Assembly (NCBI RefSeq): GCF_000513935.1 | Contig: NZ_AZUY01000002.1 | Location: forward strand, 115,517 to 179,516 | From: Mesorhizobium sp. WSM3626 | GTDB lineage: Bacteria > Pseudomonadota > Alphaproteobacteria > Rhizobiales > Rhizobiaceae | Direction: 5' to 3' | DNA length: 64,000 nt | In this document: piece by piece, positions 17,159-26,835 of the stretch | Position numbering within the stretch: the first letter of the stretch is position 1 | Layout: every line of letters starts with the position of its first letter | Notes under the pieces: model-generated | Seen by the model: only the letters and a program-made list of their open reading frames with translations | Told to the model about the DNA's origin: nothing | Databases searched by the model: none | Made by a program: the position numbers and the translations under genes

Positions 17159-18334
17159 ATGTCTAAAATCAGGTTTCACAAGCTTGCAGCCATTGTTGTG
17201 CTCGTCGGATTCGCCGCGTGGATGGCGACAGGCGAGTTCTCGTCGGTCGGCAGCGTGGCGGCCAACAAGGCCAAGGCAGCCGAGGTCGAGCAGGGCAAGG
17301 CGCCGGACGCGAGCAAGCCGAAGACGGCGGAAGCCGAACCGAAGGCCCCGCTGCGCACCGTCGCGGTGGTGACGCCGCCTCGCAAGACCTATGCGCGCGC
17401 CATTCGCATTTCAGGGCTGACCGAAGCCGACAAGCGCGCGGTGCTGGCAACCCGCGTCGCCGGCGTCATCGACAAGCTGCCGGTCAAACAGGGCGATCAC
17501 GTCAAGACCGGCGACCTTGTGCTGATGCTCGCCGCCGAGGAAAAGATCTCGATGGTCGACAATGCCAAGCAGCTTGTCGCGCAGCGCCAAGCCGAGCTGG
17601 ACGCGTCATTGCGGCTGATGAAGACCGGCAATTTGCCCAAGCTGCAACTCGACACTGCTCGCTCCAATCTGACCCTGGCGCAATCCCAGCTGGACACCGC
17701 GCAGGCCGAGCTCGACCGCAACGAAGTGAAGGCGCCGTTTGACGGCGTCATCGACCGGGTGCCGGTGGAACTCGGCAGCTCCGTCATGCAGGGCGGCGAG
17801 GTAGCGACCATCCTCAAGCTCGATCCGGTGATCGCGCGCGGCGAGATCAGCGAGCGCGACCTCGGCTACCTCAAGATCGGTGACAAGGCCAGCGTTCGGC
17901 TGGTCAGCGGCCAGACCGTCGAAGGCACCGTGCGCTATATCAGCCGTGACGCGTCGTCGGCGACCCGCACCTTCCGTGTCGAGATCGCCATCCCCAATGC
18001 CGATGGCTCCGTGCCGGCCGGCATGACGGCGGAAATCCAGCTCAGCGCGTTGCCGACCGACGCCGTCCTGCTGCCGCGCTCGGTGGTGACGCTCGGCGAC
18101 AAGGGTGATCTCGGCATCCGCGCCGTCGGCAAGGACAACAAGGTGGCATTCTTCCCGATCGACCTGGTCGACGATACGCCGACCGGTCTCGTGCTCGGCG
18201 GCATCCCGGCCGACGCGCGCATCATCGTCGCCGGCCAGGAACTGGTGAAGGAAGGCGATGAGGTCAAGCCGGTCGAGGCCGACCAGGCGACCATCAACAA
18301 GCTGATCGGCGAAGCCACCGCCGGGACGCAGTAG
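17159..18334 (+). CDS. RND efflux periplasmic adaptor (HlyD/MFP family)
   Basis: 391-aa membrane fusion protein linking an inner-membrane RND pump to an outer-membrane channel. An N-terminal membrane anchor or signal (IVVLVGFAAWMA, residues 13-24) is followed by a charged linker, a lipoyl/hairpin region (VAGVIDKLPVKQGDHVKTGDLV, paired with VKAPFDGVIDRVPV), a beta barrel and a membrane-proximal domain. It is followed after 80 bp by the pump gene. No TolC-like gene or local repressor is present. It may export toxic organics; specificity is unknown. Confidence 0.93.
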   Translation: MSKIRFHKLAAIVVLVGFAAWMATGEFSSVGSVAANKAKAAEVEQGKAPDASKPKTAEAEPKAPLRTVAVVTPPRKTYARAIRISGLTEADKRAVLATRVAGVIDKLPVKQGDHVKTGDLVLMLAAEEKISMVDNAKQLVAQRQAELDASLRLMKTGNLPKLQLDTARSNLTLAQSQLDTAQAELDRNEVKAPFDGVIDRVPVELGSSVMQGGEVATILKLDPVIARGEISERDLGYLKIGDKASVRLVSGQTVEGTVRYISRDASSATRTFRVEIAIPNADGSVPAGMTAEIQLSALPTDAVLLPRSVVTLGDKGDLGIRAVGKDNKVAFFPIDLVDDTPTGLVLGGIPADARIIVAGQELVKEGDEVKPVEADQATINKLIGEATAGTQ

Positions 18335-18414
18335 CGCGGGGCGCCGGCGCCGGGCCTTTGCCCGGCGACAGAATGTCCGTTCGCCACTCCCGAAAGCAAC
18401 AGCAGGCATAAGTC

Positions 18415-21400
18415 ATGGATATCGTCAGACTCGCGATCAACAATGCCCGCCTGACCATCTCGGTCCTGGTCTTCCTGCTGATTGCAGGCTGGGTCGCCTA
18501 TCAGTCGACACCGAAGGAAGCGGAACCCGACGTTCCGATTCCGATGATGTATGTCAGCCTGATCTATCAAGGCATTTCGCCTGAAGATTCCGAGCGCCTT
18601 CTGCTGCGGCCGATGGAAAGCAAGCTGAAGAGCCTGAAGGGCCTCAAGGAGATGCGCTCGGCCGCTTTCCAGGGCGGCGGCTATGTGCTGGTCGAGTTCC
18701 AGCCGCAGACGAACCTGGCGACGGCACTGCAGGATACGCGCTCCAAGGTTCAGGACGGCAAGGCCGACCTGCCGCAGGCGGCCGAGGAGCCCGTCGTCAC
18801 CGAGGTCAATATTTCCGAGTTTCCGGTGCTCGTCGTCACGCTGTCGGGCGAATTGCCCGAACGCGTGCTGGCGGCCGCGGCGCGCGAACTGCGCGACCGC
18901 ATCGAGGAAGTGCCCGGCGTCCTCGAAGGTTCCCTGCAGGGTTCCCGCGACGATCTGGTCGAAGTCGTCATCGATCCGATGAAACTGTCGTCTTACGGCT
19001 TGCAGCTCGATCAGCTGATCGGCGCAGTCGGTGCGTCCAACAGCCTGGTCGCCGCCGGCAACATCGAGGGCTCGCAGGGTAAATACGCAGTCAAGGTGCC
19101 GTCGCTGATCGAGAGGCCCGAGGATGTGGCGGCACTTCCCGTGGTTGCCGGTCCCAATGCCGTGGTTCAGGCCAAGGACATCGCGACGATTCGCTCGACC
19201 TTCGCCGATGCCACGACGATCACGCGCCTCAACGGCAAGCCGGCCATCGCCATCGAGGTCAAGAAGCGCATCGGCGCCAATCTGATCGACACGCTCACCA
19301 AGGTCAGGGAGGTGTCCGACACCTTCGTCAAAACCATGCCCGAAGGCATGCACGTTACCTACACGCAGGACAAGTCGGTCTTCGTCAACCAGTTGCTCGG
19401 CGATCTGCAGAACCACGTGATGATCGCCGTCATCCTGGTGTTCATCGTCATCCTCTACGCGCTGTCGGGGCGTGCCTCGCTGCTCATCGGGCTGGCCATT
19501 CCGTCATCCTTCCTGATCGGCATCCTGCTGCTGGCCATGATGGGCTACACGATCAACATGATCGTGCTGTTCAGCCTGATCCTGGCCGTCGGCATGCTGG
19601 TCGACGATGCCATCATCGTCACCGAGTTCGCCGAGCGACGGATGAGCGAGGGCATGCCGAAGCAGGAAGCCTTCGCGCTTGCCGCCAAGCGCATGGCCGG
19701 TCCGGTCATCGCGGCAACGATGACGCGAATCGCCGCCTTCTCGCCGCTGCTGTTCTGGCCGGGGATCATCGGCGATTTCATGAAGTACATGCCGATCACA
19801 CTGATCGTCACACTGTCGGCCTCGATGCTCTATGCGCTGGTCTTCGCGCCGACGCTGGGGGCGATCTTCGCCAAGGCGCCGCAGCATCACGAGGATGGCA
19901 ATCGCGATGGCTGGTACATGGCTGTCGTCAAGCAGGCCGTACGCTTCCCCATCACCGTGATGGTGCTGACCGTCGTCTTGTTGGCCGGCATCTTCGTTGG
20001 CTATTCGAAGTACGGTGCCGGCGTCGAGTTCTTCCCGAGCGTCGAACCCGACTACGGCCTGCTCTATGTGCATGCCCGCGGCAACCTTTCGCTGGCCGAA
20101 ATGGATACCGCGACCAAGATCGCCGAAAGCCGGCTGCTCGGCTGGCCGGGAGTGAAGTCGGTCTATACCCGCGTCGGCAAGTCCGAGGGCGGCGGCCAGG
20201 ATGTTCCAGAGGACGTCGTCGGCGTCATCCAGTACGAATTCATCGATTGGCGCGAGCGTAAATCGGCCAACGATATCCTGAACGACCTGCGTGGCGTCAT
20301 GGCGGGCATTCCCGGCGTCGATGTCGAGGTGCGCGTGCCGGAAGCCGGCCCGCCGACCGGCAAGCCGATCCAGATCAGGCTTTCGGCCATCGACCCCAAG
20401 GGATTGGACGAGAAGGCGCGCGAAGTCGCCGCGCGTATCGCCAAGGTGCCCGGCGTCATCGACATTTCCGATGGCTTGCCGCCGCCCGGCGTCGACTGGG
20501 CACTCGAGGTCGACCGAGCCAAGGCTGCCCAGTATGGCATCAGCCCGACCTCGGTCGGGACGGTGGTGCAGCTCGTCACCAACGGCCTGAAGCTTTCGGA
20601 ATACCGGCCTGCCGGCGCCGACAAGGCGGTCGACATCCGGCTGCGCTTGCCGGAGGACCGGCGCACGCTGTCGACGCTCGACGAGCTCAGGGTGCAGACC
20701 TCGCAAGGATCGGTGCCGATCTCGAACTTCGTCGTGCGCAAGGCGAAGCCGAGCGTCGGCATCCTCAACCGCATCGACGGCGCCCGTACCGTGGTGGTGC
20801 AGGCCAACGTTGCCGCCGGCGCCCAGGTCGCCGCCGTGCAGCAGCAGGTCACCCAGGCGGTCACCGACATGAATCTCGGCAGCGGCATACGCTGGAAGCT
20901 TGCCGGCTCGAACGAGGACAGCGCGGAGGCCAGCGCCTTCCTCAGCAAAGCCTTCGGTGCCGCTATCTTCCTGATTTTTCTGGTGCTGCTGGCGCAGTTC
21001 AACAAGTTCACCAGCGTCTGGCTGGTGCTGTCCTGCGTGGTCATGGCGACGATCGGAGTGTTCCTCGGACTGCTGATCACGGGCGAGACGTTCGGCATCG
21101 TCATGTCGGGCATCGGCGTCATCGCGCTGGCCGGCGTGGTGGTGAACAACAACATCGTGCTGATCGACACCTACGACCGGCTGCGTGAAGAGGGCTGGGA
21201 CAAGATGGACGCGGTGCTGCAGACCTGCCGCGAGCGTGCCCGCCCGGTCGTGCTAACGGCGGTATCGGCCATTCTCGGCGTGCTGCCGATCGCCTTCGGG
21301 CTTGGGCTCGAAATCTTCCATCACGAGACGACGATCAACGCGCCGTCGACGCAATGGTGGATTTCGCTGTCCTCGGCGATCGTCTTCGGCCTGTCCTTCG

Positions 21401-21591
21401 CCACCATCCTGACGCTTGTGGTGACGCCGTCGATGCTGATGGTGTTCACGCGCGCCAAGGTCAAGCCCGGTGCGCGGCGCGGCTGGTTCAGCCGCCTGTT
21501 CCGGCGCGGCAAGGGCGAGATCTCGTCGGATACGCCGGCAGCGGATGCAGGTGCCGAGCCGGCAATTGCCTACCCGAAAGCCGCCGAATAG
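18415..21591 (+). CDS. RND efflux pump permease (AcrB/HAE1-like)
   Basis: 1058-aa proton-driven inner-membrane pump with twelve predicted membrane segments and two large periplasmic loops. The proton-relay Asp pair is in AVGMLVDDAIIVTEFAERR (near residue 398), and the fourth-helix and tenth-helix regions of AcrB-type pumps are conserved (GIGVIALAGVVVNNNIVLID near 900). The C-terminal tail after residue 1010 is basic, then Ala-rich. Full length. It lies in an operon with the adaptor gene. It resembles VexF/MdtF-like drug pumps more than heavy-metal CusA, since metal-site methionines are not evident. Confidence 0.94.
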   Translation: MDIVRLAINNARLTISVLVFLLIAGWVAYQSTPKEAEPDVPIPMMYVSLIYQGISPEDSERLLLRPMESKLKSLKGLKEMRSAAFQGGGYVLVEFQPQTNLATALQDTRSKVQDGKADLPQAAEEPVVTEVNISEFPVLVVTLSGELPERVLAAAARELRDRIEEVPGVLEGSLQGSRDDLVEVVIDPMKLSSYGLQLDQLIGAVGASNSLVAAGNIEGSQGKYAVKVPSLIERPEDVAALPVVAGPNAVVQAKDIATIRSTFADATTITRLNGKPAIAIEVKKRIGANLIDTLTKVREVSDTFVKTMPEGMHVTYTQDKSVFVNQLLGDLQNHVMIAVILVFIVILYALSGRASLLIGLAIPSSFLIGILLLAMMGYTINMIVLFSLILAVGMLVDDAIIVTEFAERRMSEGMPKQEAFALAAKRMAGPVIAATMTRIAAFSPLLFWPGIIGDFMKYMPITLIVTLSASMLYALVFAPTLGAIFAKAPQHHEDGNRDGWYMAVVKQAVRFPITVMVLTVVLLAGIFVGYSKYGAGVEFFPSVEPDYGLLYVHARGNLSLAEMDTATKIAESRLLGWPGVKSVYTRVGKSEGGGQDVPEDVVGVIQYEFIDWRERKSANDILNDLRGVMAGIPGVDVEVRVPEAGPPTGKPIQIRLSAIDPKGLDEKAREVAARIAKVPGVIDISDGLPPPGVDWALEVDRAKAAQYGISPTSVGTVVQLVTNGLKLSEYRPAGADKAVDIRLRLPEDRRTLSTLDELRVQTSQGSVPISNFVVRKAKPSVGILNRIDGARTVVVQANVAAGAQVAAVQQQVTQAVTDMNLGSGIRWKLAGSNEDSAEASAFLSKAFGAAIFLIFLVLLAQFNKFTSVWLVLSCVVMATIGVFLGLLITGETFGIVMSGIGVIALAGVVVNNNIVLIDTYDRLREEGWDKMDAVLQTCRERARPVVLTAVSAILGVLPIAFGLGLEIFHHETTINAPSTQWWISLSSAIVFGLSFATILTLVVTPSMLMVFTRAKVKPGARRGWFSRLFRRGKGEISSDTPAADAGAEPAIAYPKAAE

Positions 21592-21612
21592 ACAGGCTTG
21601 CCAATCTGACTG

Positions 21613-21652
21613 GCAAAGGCCGCCCGGAACAACCGGGCGGCCTTTGCATTTT
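21613..21652 (+). terminator. Rho-independent terminator after RND pump gene
   Basis: A perfect 15-bp stem: GCAAAGGCCGCCCGG (21613-21627) and CCGGGCGGCCTTTGC (21633-21647), loop AACAA, then ATTTT. Confidence 0.9.
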
Positions 21653-21709
21653 CCCCCTAGGCCGATGCCACGCATCGTCTCCGAAACAACGCAGAGCGGG
21701 GAATTTGTC

Positions 21710-21868
21710 ATGCCGATCAGCACCATCGTCATCATCGTCCTGATCCTTGTCCTCATCGGAGCGGTGCCGGCCTGGCCGCACTCGCGATCCTGGGGCTATG
21801 GACCTTCGGGCTTTGTCGGTGTGGTGCTGGTGGTGATTCTCGTGCTGGTGTTGATGGGACGGCTCTGA
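21710..21868 (+). CDS. DUF3309 small membrane protein
   Basis: 52-aa peptide with two hydrophobic segments (IVIIVLILVLIGAVPAW and VGVVLVVILVLVLMG) separated by the conserved PHSRSWGYGPSGF loop, the hallmark of DUF3309. Many alphaproteobacteria carry it; the function is unknown. It starts at ATG 21710 with a GGGGAA ribosome-like site. It follows the RND terminator and so has its own promoter. Confidence 0.85.
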   Translation: MPISTIVIIVLILVLIGAVPAWPHSRSWGYGPSGFVGVVLVVILVLVLMGRL

Positions 21869-21906
21869 GCGGCTGTTGCCGCTGGCGGGCTTGGCCGCGA
21901 CGAGCC

Positions 21907-22866
21907 TCAGGCTGCTTCCGCGGTGCCATTTACGGTAGCGATGCCGATATCTTCGAGAGCCTCGGCGACCGCCTGGTCGAGCGGCGTGTGGGGGATTTCG
22001 CCGATGAGGCCTTCCAGCCGCGTCGAGGCCAGACGGTGCGGCTCGAAGCGCAGGTATGACATCGAGACGATCTCGCGCCACATCGCCACGAACGGGCTGC
22101 CGGCGCGCAGCACCCACCAGGGCATGGAAGTCATCTTGAGCTGATGGCCGACGGCCTTCTCGGCGGCCGCCTTGATCTGAAGATCGGTGACTGCGTGTCC
22201 CGGAAAGTTCAGCGCCTCGTAGAAGCCGAGCTTGTCGAGATTGCGGGCCAGCGCGACGAAACCGACTGCGAAGTCCGGGAGATAGGCCCATTCATGCACG
22301 AGGTCGGACGGACCAGGCGCGGTGTAGATGCCCTTGTTGATCTTGGCGGCGACGATCTGGTCGAACCAGGAGCCGCTGCCGGTGCCACCGAAGAAATCGC
22401 CTGCGCGCAGAAGAATCGTGCGCACGCGGCCGGCCTCGGCCTCACGGCGGAACAAATCCTCCATGGCGCAGCGAATACGGCCTTTTTCCGTGGTCGGATG
22501 GAAGGGGGTGTCTTCCGTGATCACCGCCGGCATCGGCGAGCCGTAATTGTAGACGGTGCCGGGGAAGAGGTGCAGCCCGCCGTTGGCATGGCAGGCGGCC
22601 ATGACATTTTCGGCCATCGGCAGGCACTTGCCCCAGTCGGTGTAGATCGGGTTGAGGCCGTTGAAGATGATTTCGACGCCCTCGGTGGCCTGGATCAGCG
22701 ATTGGCGATCCAGCGCATCGCCGGCAACAGCCGTGGCGCCCTTAAGCTCAGCCGGCACCTTGCCGGTACGGGTGACTGCGCGGACGTCGAAGCCGGCGTC
22801 GATGAAGGCCTTGGCAACCACGCGACCGAGCCGGCCATTGGCGCCGAGAATTGCGATCTTGGTCAT
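21907..22866 (-). CDS. NmrA/atypical SDR-family NAD(P)-binding protein
   Basis: 319 aa. The N-terminal Rossmann motif GANGRLGRVVAKAF (residues 8-21) is of the extended/atypical SDR type. The Tyr in FPGTVYNYGSPMP may replace the usual YxxxK site, and no clear catalytic Lys follows, so the enzyme may bind nucleotides as a sensor or be an epimerase/dehydratase. The start ATG 22866 has AAGGAG. It is divergent from a LysR gene 450 bp away, with a small DUF680 gene between. Confidence 0.8.
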   Translation of the reverse strand: MTKIAILGANGRLGRVVAKAFIDAGFDVRAVTRTGKVPAELKGATAVAGDALDRQSLIQATEGVEIIFNGLNPIYTDWGKCLPMAENVMAACHANGGLHLFPGTVYNYGSPMPAVITEDTPFHPTTEKGRIRCAMEDLFRREAEAGRVRTILLRAGDFFGGTGSGSWFDQIVAAKINKGIYTAPGPSDLVHEWAYLPDFAVGFVALARNLDKLGFYEALNFPGHAVTDLQIKAAAEKAVGHQLKMTSMPWWVLRAGSPFVAMWREIVSMSYLRFEPHRLASTRLEGLIGEIPHTPLDQAVAEALEDIGIATVNGTAEAA

Positions 22867-22880
22867 TCTTCGTCTCCTTG

Positions 22881-22940
22881 TTCGTTTGAAGTGCGGGGAT
22901 TCGTTTTGGAGTGCCGGGGTTTGTTTTGAAGTGCGGGTTT
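22881..22940. repeat. Three imperfect 20-bp tandem units
   Basis: Units TTCGTTTGAAGTGCGGGGA, TTCGTTTTGGAGTGCCGGGG and TTGTTTTGAAGTGCGGGTTT follow one another in the 5' leader of the NmrA-like gene. Confidence 0.65.
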
Positions 22941-22995
22941 GCCGTGAAGCGACGGGACAAGCCCGCCGCTTTCTGGATCTTCCGAGGACCGTCGT

Positions 22996-23205
22996 TCAGC
23001 GGCTGCCGAAGAGGTCGCGGTTGCTGCCCGGTATGACAGGCTTCTGATTGGTCGGCTCCGATTCGCTGATCGAGGTCGTGGTCGTATTGTCGGTGCCGGC
23101 GACGGCCGGCTGGCTGGCATTGCCCGAGCCAAACTTGTCGCTGCCGGCAAAAGCGGTGCTGGCGGCGATGAGAAGGGCGGCGGCGGTGAGTGCGATCTTG
23201 GTCAT
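22996..23205 (-). CDS. Small secreted DUF680 protein
   Basis: 69 aa. A signal peptide (MTKIALTAAALLIAASTAFA, residues 1-20, AxA-type cleavage) is followed by a short polar Gly/Ser/Thr-rich mature part. DUF680 is a family described from Mesorhizobium and close relatives, of unknown role. The ribosome site AGGAGT is 7 nt before ATG 23205. It lies between the NmrA-like gene and the divergent LysR gene. Confidence 0.8.
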   Translation of the reverse strand: MTKIALTAAALLIAASTAFAGSDKFGSGNASQPAVAGTDNTTTTSISESEPTNQKPVIPGSNRDLFGSR

Positions 23206-23320
23206 TGGATTACTCCTGGTTGGTTGTTTCAGTTCCGTATCGGTGTTTGCAGGACGAATATGATTGCTTCATTAATGAATTGAAATTGACTATGAATGCA
23301 GGTTTGATATTCATTATTGA

Positions 23321-24235
23321 ATGGATGACATCGACTGGAACCTGATCAAGAGCTTTGTCACCGTGGCGGAAACCGGCAGCCTGTCGGCCGCGGCGCGAAA
23401 GCTGTCGGCAAGCCAGCCGACGCTTGGACGTCACATCGGGGAGTTGGAACAGGCGCTCGGCGTCACGCTTTTCCGGCGCGGGCGAAACGGCTACGCGCTG
23501 ACGGAAGCGGGAGCCACGCTATTCGAACGCGGCAAGGTGGTGAGCGAACAGGCTAGTGCCTTTTCACGGCTTGCGCTGGGCTCGGTCGAGGCGATCGAAG
23601 GCACGGTGCGGATTACCGCCAGTGAAGTGGTGGCCGCCTATGTGCTGCCCGACATGATGGCGCGGCTCGGCATCGAGGAACCCGGCATCGAGGTCGAGAT
23701 CGTTGCGTCGAACCAGGTCGAGAACTTGTTGCGCCGGGATGCCGACATTGCCATCCGCATGGTCAAGCCGGCGCAGAACGAACTGGTGGCGCGCAAGGTC
23801 TGCGATATCCCGCTCTGCGCCTGCGCGGCCATCTCCTATCTCGATGGGCGCGGCCGTCCCATGGGGCCGGCCGATCTCGTCCATCACGCCCTGATTGGCT
23901 TCGATCGCAGCGACGAAATGATCCGAGCCTTTTCCCAGTATGGTATCCCGGTCACCCGAAGCAGTTTCCGCTTCAGGGCCGACAATCAGATCGTGCTCTG
24001 GGAAGCGGTGCGGGCGGGAAACGGCATTGGTCTTGGCCAGGAGCCGCTGGCAGACCGCGATCCGCTGGTGGAAAAGGTGTTGCCCGGACTGCCATTGCCT
24101 GCTCTCCCGATATGGCTGGCCATGCATCGCGACGTGCGCGGCAGCGTGCGCATCCGCCGTGTGGCCGACTTTCTCCATGACGAATTGAAACGTTATTCGG
24201 CGGGCGCGGCATCCGGAGCGAATTCGGCGCGGTGA
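23321..24235 (+). CDS. LysR-family transcriptional regulator
   Basis: 304 aa. The winged HTH at residues 1-60 (IDWNLIKSFVTVAETGSLSA, then SQPTLGRHIGELEQALGVTLF) is followed by a substrate-binding domain of periplasmic-protein fold. It starts at ATG 23321. It is divergent from the DUF680 and NmrA-like genes, which are likely targets. Its 3' end overlaps the convergent MFS gene by 43 bp, so transcripts of the two are antisense at their ends. Confidence 0.93.
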   Translation: MDDIDWNLIKSFVTVAETGSLSAAARKLSASQPTLGRHIGELEQALGVTLFRRGRNGYALTEAGATLFERGKVVSEQASAFSRLALGSVEAIEGTVRITASEVVAAYVLPDMMARLGIEEPGIEVEIVASNQVENLLRRDADIAIRMVKPAQNELVARKVCDIPLCACAAISYLDGRGRPMGPADLVHHALIGFDRSDEMIRAFSQYGIPVTRSSFRFRADNQIVLWEAVRAGNGIGLGQEPLADRDPLVEKVLPGLPLPALPIWLAMHRDVRGSVRIRRVADFLHDELKRYSAGAASGANSAR

Positions 24236-25374
24236 GCCAATCCGGCCATCAGCAAGACGACGATCAGCAGAACCGCCATGGCGATGAAGATCGGGCCGAA
24301 GCTGGAATGCTCGGCGACGAAGCCGATCGCCGACGGCGCCACCAGAATGCCGGAATAACCCATGGTGGTGACCACGCTCATGCCAGTGCCCGACGACATG
24401 CCTTCTTGGTTGCCGCCGGCCGAAAAGATGATCGGCACCATGTTGGCGATGCCGAAGCCGCACAGCGCAAAGGCTGATATGGCGAGCCAGGGCGAGGGCG
24501 ACAGGCCGGCGATCAGCATGCCGGCGGCCGCGACGATGGCTGAGCCGCGCAGTGTCATCACCGCGCCGAAGCGGTTGCGGACGCCATCGCCGAAAAAGCG
24601 CATGATCGCCATGACGCCGGAGAAGGCCGCATAGGCAAGGCCGGCGACGGCGAGGTCGGCGCCGAGTTCCTGCCGCAGATAGAGCGCCGCCCAATCGAGC
24701 ACCGCGCCCTCGGAAATCATCGTCAGCAGGGCCATCAGGCCGATCAGGTAGACCAACGGATTTGCCGGCAGGGCGAATTTATGATGCTCGGCCGCCTGCG
24801 GCCTGTTTTCGGCCACGATATGGGGCACCGCCGCCGCGATTGCCGCGAAGGCAAGCGCGGTCACCACCGAAGCATGGGCGAGGTGGCCATAATTCTGGAT
24901 GGCAAAGCCGCCAAGGGCGCCGCCGGCGAAACCGCCGAGGCTCCAGAAGCCGTGCGACGAGGACATGATGGCGCGCCCCAGCCGCCGTTCCACCACCACC
25001 GCATTGGCATTCATGGCTACATCCATGCCGCCGATCGAGCCGCCGAAGATGAACATGGCGACGGCCGCCAGCGGCACGTCGGGCGCCAGCGCCACGACCA
25101 GCAGGCCGAGGCTGCCGCAGAGACCGAACCAGCGCAGCACGGTGCGCGAGCCATGTTTGGAGATCAGGTGGCCGCACCATGTCATGGCGGTGACCGCACC
25201 GGCCCCGAACAAAAGGATCAGCAGGCCGAGCGTGAATTTCGAGATGTCCAGCCGCGTCAGGAATACCGGAATCTGTGGCGCCCAGCTGCCGGTCAGGAAG
25301 CCATTGGCGAGGAAAATGGCCGCGACTGCCCATCGGCCGCGAATGGCAGTCTGCATGGCGTTCGGCGCGTTCAT
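24193..25374 (-). CDS. MFS transporter
   Basis: 393-aa inner-membrane transporter with twelve predicted helices. It resembles the FucP/YbjJ-like group of small MFS proteins (ANGFLTGSWAPQIPVFLTRLD in helix 1; CGHLISKHGSRTVLRWFG as the loop 2-3 motif). The substrate is unknown. The last 14 codons and the stop overlap the end of the convergent LysR gene. Confidence 0.9.
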   Translation of the reverse strand: MNAPNAMQTAIRGRWAVAAIFLANGFLTGSWAPQIPVFLTRLDISKFTLGLLILLFGAGAVTAMTWCGHLISKHGSRTVLRWFGLCGSLGLLVVALAPDVPLAAVAMFIFGGSIGGMDVAMNANAVVVERRLGRAIMSSSHGFWSLGGFAGGALGGFAIQNYGHLAHASVVTALAFAAIAAAVPHIVAENRPQAAEHHKFALPANPLVYLIGLMALLTMISEGAVLDWAALYLRQELGADLAVAGLAYAAFSGVMAIMRFFGDGVRNRFGAVMTLRGSAIVAAAGMLIAGLSPSPWLAISAFALCGFGIANMVPIIFSAGGNQEGMSSGTGMSVVTTMGYSGILVAPSAIGFVAEHSSFGPIFIAMAVLLIVVLLMAGLAHRAEFAPDAAPAE

Positions 25375-25472
25375 GAGGCGAATCCGGTCAGAAAATGGCT
25401 TTGCGCGGCAAATTAGATCGATTCAATTTTCAGTCAAGCGCTCTTTCGGGAAAGCATTTGGGCCAAACGAAC

Positions 25473-25781
25473 TCAGTGATCCTTGGGACGCCTTGCTTCG
25501 AATTCCGCCTTCTTGGCGTCCGAAGCCTCTGTCTGGTTGAGCGCCTGCCACTGCGCATAGGGCATGCCGTAGATGATCTCGCGCGACTGGTCCTTCGAGA
25601 GATCGACACCCTCGGCATTGGCCGCCTCGCGATACCAGTTCGACAGGCAGTTGCGACAGAAACCGGCGAGGTTCATCAGGTCGATATTCTGCACGTCGCC
25701 GCGTTCGCGCAAATGCTCGACCAGCCGGCGAAAGGCAGCGGCTTCGAAGTCGCGCTTCTTTTCGTCGCTGAGTTCGGTCAT
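25473..25781 (-). CDS. DUF1244 family protein
   Basis: 102 aa of the SMc04008-like DUF1244 family, a small helical fold known from structural genomics in rhizobia. Conserved FRRLVEHLRERGDVQNIDLM and GFCRNCLSNWYREAA are seen; two Cys (CRNC) could bind metal. The start at ATG 25781 is favoured by GGAGG 5 nt upstream. An earlier ATG at 25796 overlaps the previous stop as ATGA but lacks a ribosome site. It is co-transcribed with the N-formylglutamate amidohydrolase gene. Confidence 0.88.
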   Translation of the reverse strand: MTELSDEKKRDFEAAAFRRLVEHLRERGDVQNIDLMNLAGFCRNCLSNWYREAANAEGVDLSKDQSREIIYGMPYAQWQALNQTEASDAKKAEFEARRPKDH

Positions 25782-25792
25782 CGAAACCTCCG

Positions 25793-26590
25793 TCATAGCG
25801 GCCCGGTACGCGAGCCGAACATCTTTACCGCATGTATATCGGGACGGCGGTCGATGGCGTCAACGATCGGCGCCAGCCGTTCGGCCCAGGCGATGGCGCC
25901 CTTCTGGTCCGCTATCAGGTCCTGGCGGATTTCGATCAGCGCGTGGGCATAGCCATTGACGATGGCGTGCTTGAACATGGTGTCGCCGTGCAGAGCGCCG
26001 TCATACGGTTCGTTGTCGCCGACGATGAGGTTTTTGTCTTCAGCCAGCATGTCGATCAGCAGCCGCGCCACCCGGTCGTCCTTGTCCCAGAGGATGCCGA
26101 CGTGCCAGGGCCGCTGCTTGCCTTGCATGGCAGGCGTGAAGGAGTGCACCGAGAAGATGAAGGGCGCCTTGCCGGCGGCTTGCGCGACCGATGCAATCAT
26201 GGCGCCGATCGCATCGTGATAGGGACGGTAGAAGCGATCAAGCCGCCTTTCGCGTTCTTCCGGCGCCATGGGATAGTTTCCCGGCACGACCGTGCCGTCA
26301 TAGAGCTGGCGAATGAGGGTTGGATCGTCCTCGCCGCGGTTGGGATCGATCAGCAGCCGTGAGAAATTGGCGAGCACCGCGGGCGCATCCAGCAGGGCCG
26401 CCAGTTCGCGCGTCACGGTTTCGACGCCGATGTCGTAAGCGATATGGCGGTCGAATTCGACCGACGGCAGCCCCAGGCTGCCATACTCCTCCGGCAGGTC
26501 GCGGCGGGCATGATCGGCCAGGAGCACGATGCCTCGCTTGCGGTCGCCCTCGACGATATCGAATGGCGCGAAAACTGTGGATCGGGTCAT
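25793..26590 (-). CDS. N-formylglutamate amidohydrolase family protein
   Basis: 265 aa. The FGase (HutG) fold is seen from HARRDLPEEYGSLGLP (near residue 25), the NRGEDD metal/substrate loop (near 84), and VHSFTPAMQG (near 148). Histidine-degradation FGases free glutamate and formate, but no hut genes are nearby, so the true amide is uncertain. The start is ATG 26590; an upstream extension to 26914 reads as low-complexity and is rejected. Confidence 0.85.
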   Translation of the reverse strand: MTRSTVFAPFDIVEGDRKRGIVLLADHARRDLPEEYGSLGLPSVEFDRHIAYDIGVETVTRELAALLDAPAVLANFSRLLIDPNRGEDDPTLIRQLYDGTVVPGNYPMAPEERERRLDRFYRPYHDAIGAMIASVAQAAGKAPFIFSVHSFTPAMQGKQRPWHVGILWDKDDRVARLLIDMLAEDKNLIVGDNEPYDGALHGDTMFKHAIVNGYAHALIEIRQDLIADQKGAIAWAERLAPIVDAIDRRPDIHAVKMFGSRTGPL

Positions 26591-26835
26591 TGGCGGGAAA
26601 TGGGCTGTTCGCTGGCTTCCGGGGAGGGTGCTATCGTCATTCCACGAAGACGACGCGTGCGCAATGCCGTTGTTTGGCCAAGGTTTCCGCTGAAATCTGG
26701 CAAGGGGCGACGGATCGTGCGCCGGGAGCCTTCCTAAATCGATTGGATTGGTTGAAACGGTGCGTTGACATGCGCCCGGACTTTTCCGAAAAGGGGCGCA
26801 GAGAGATGCTGATGTGGTTCTTGAGGGGTTTTGGA

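Noticed and set aside
17935..19416. 493-codon minus-strand frame over the RND genes
   Set aside because: It spans the adaptor-pump junction on the opposite strand and shows no domain; the plus-strand genes are clear.
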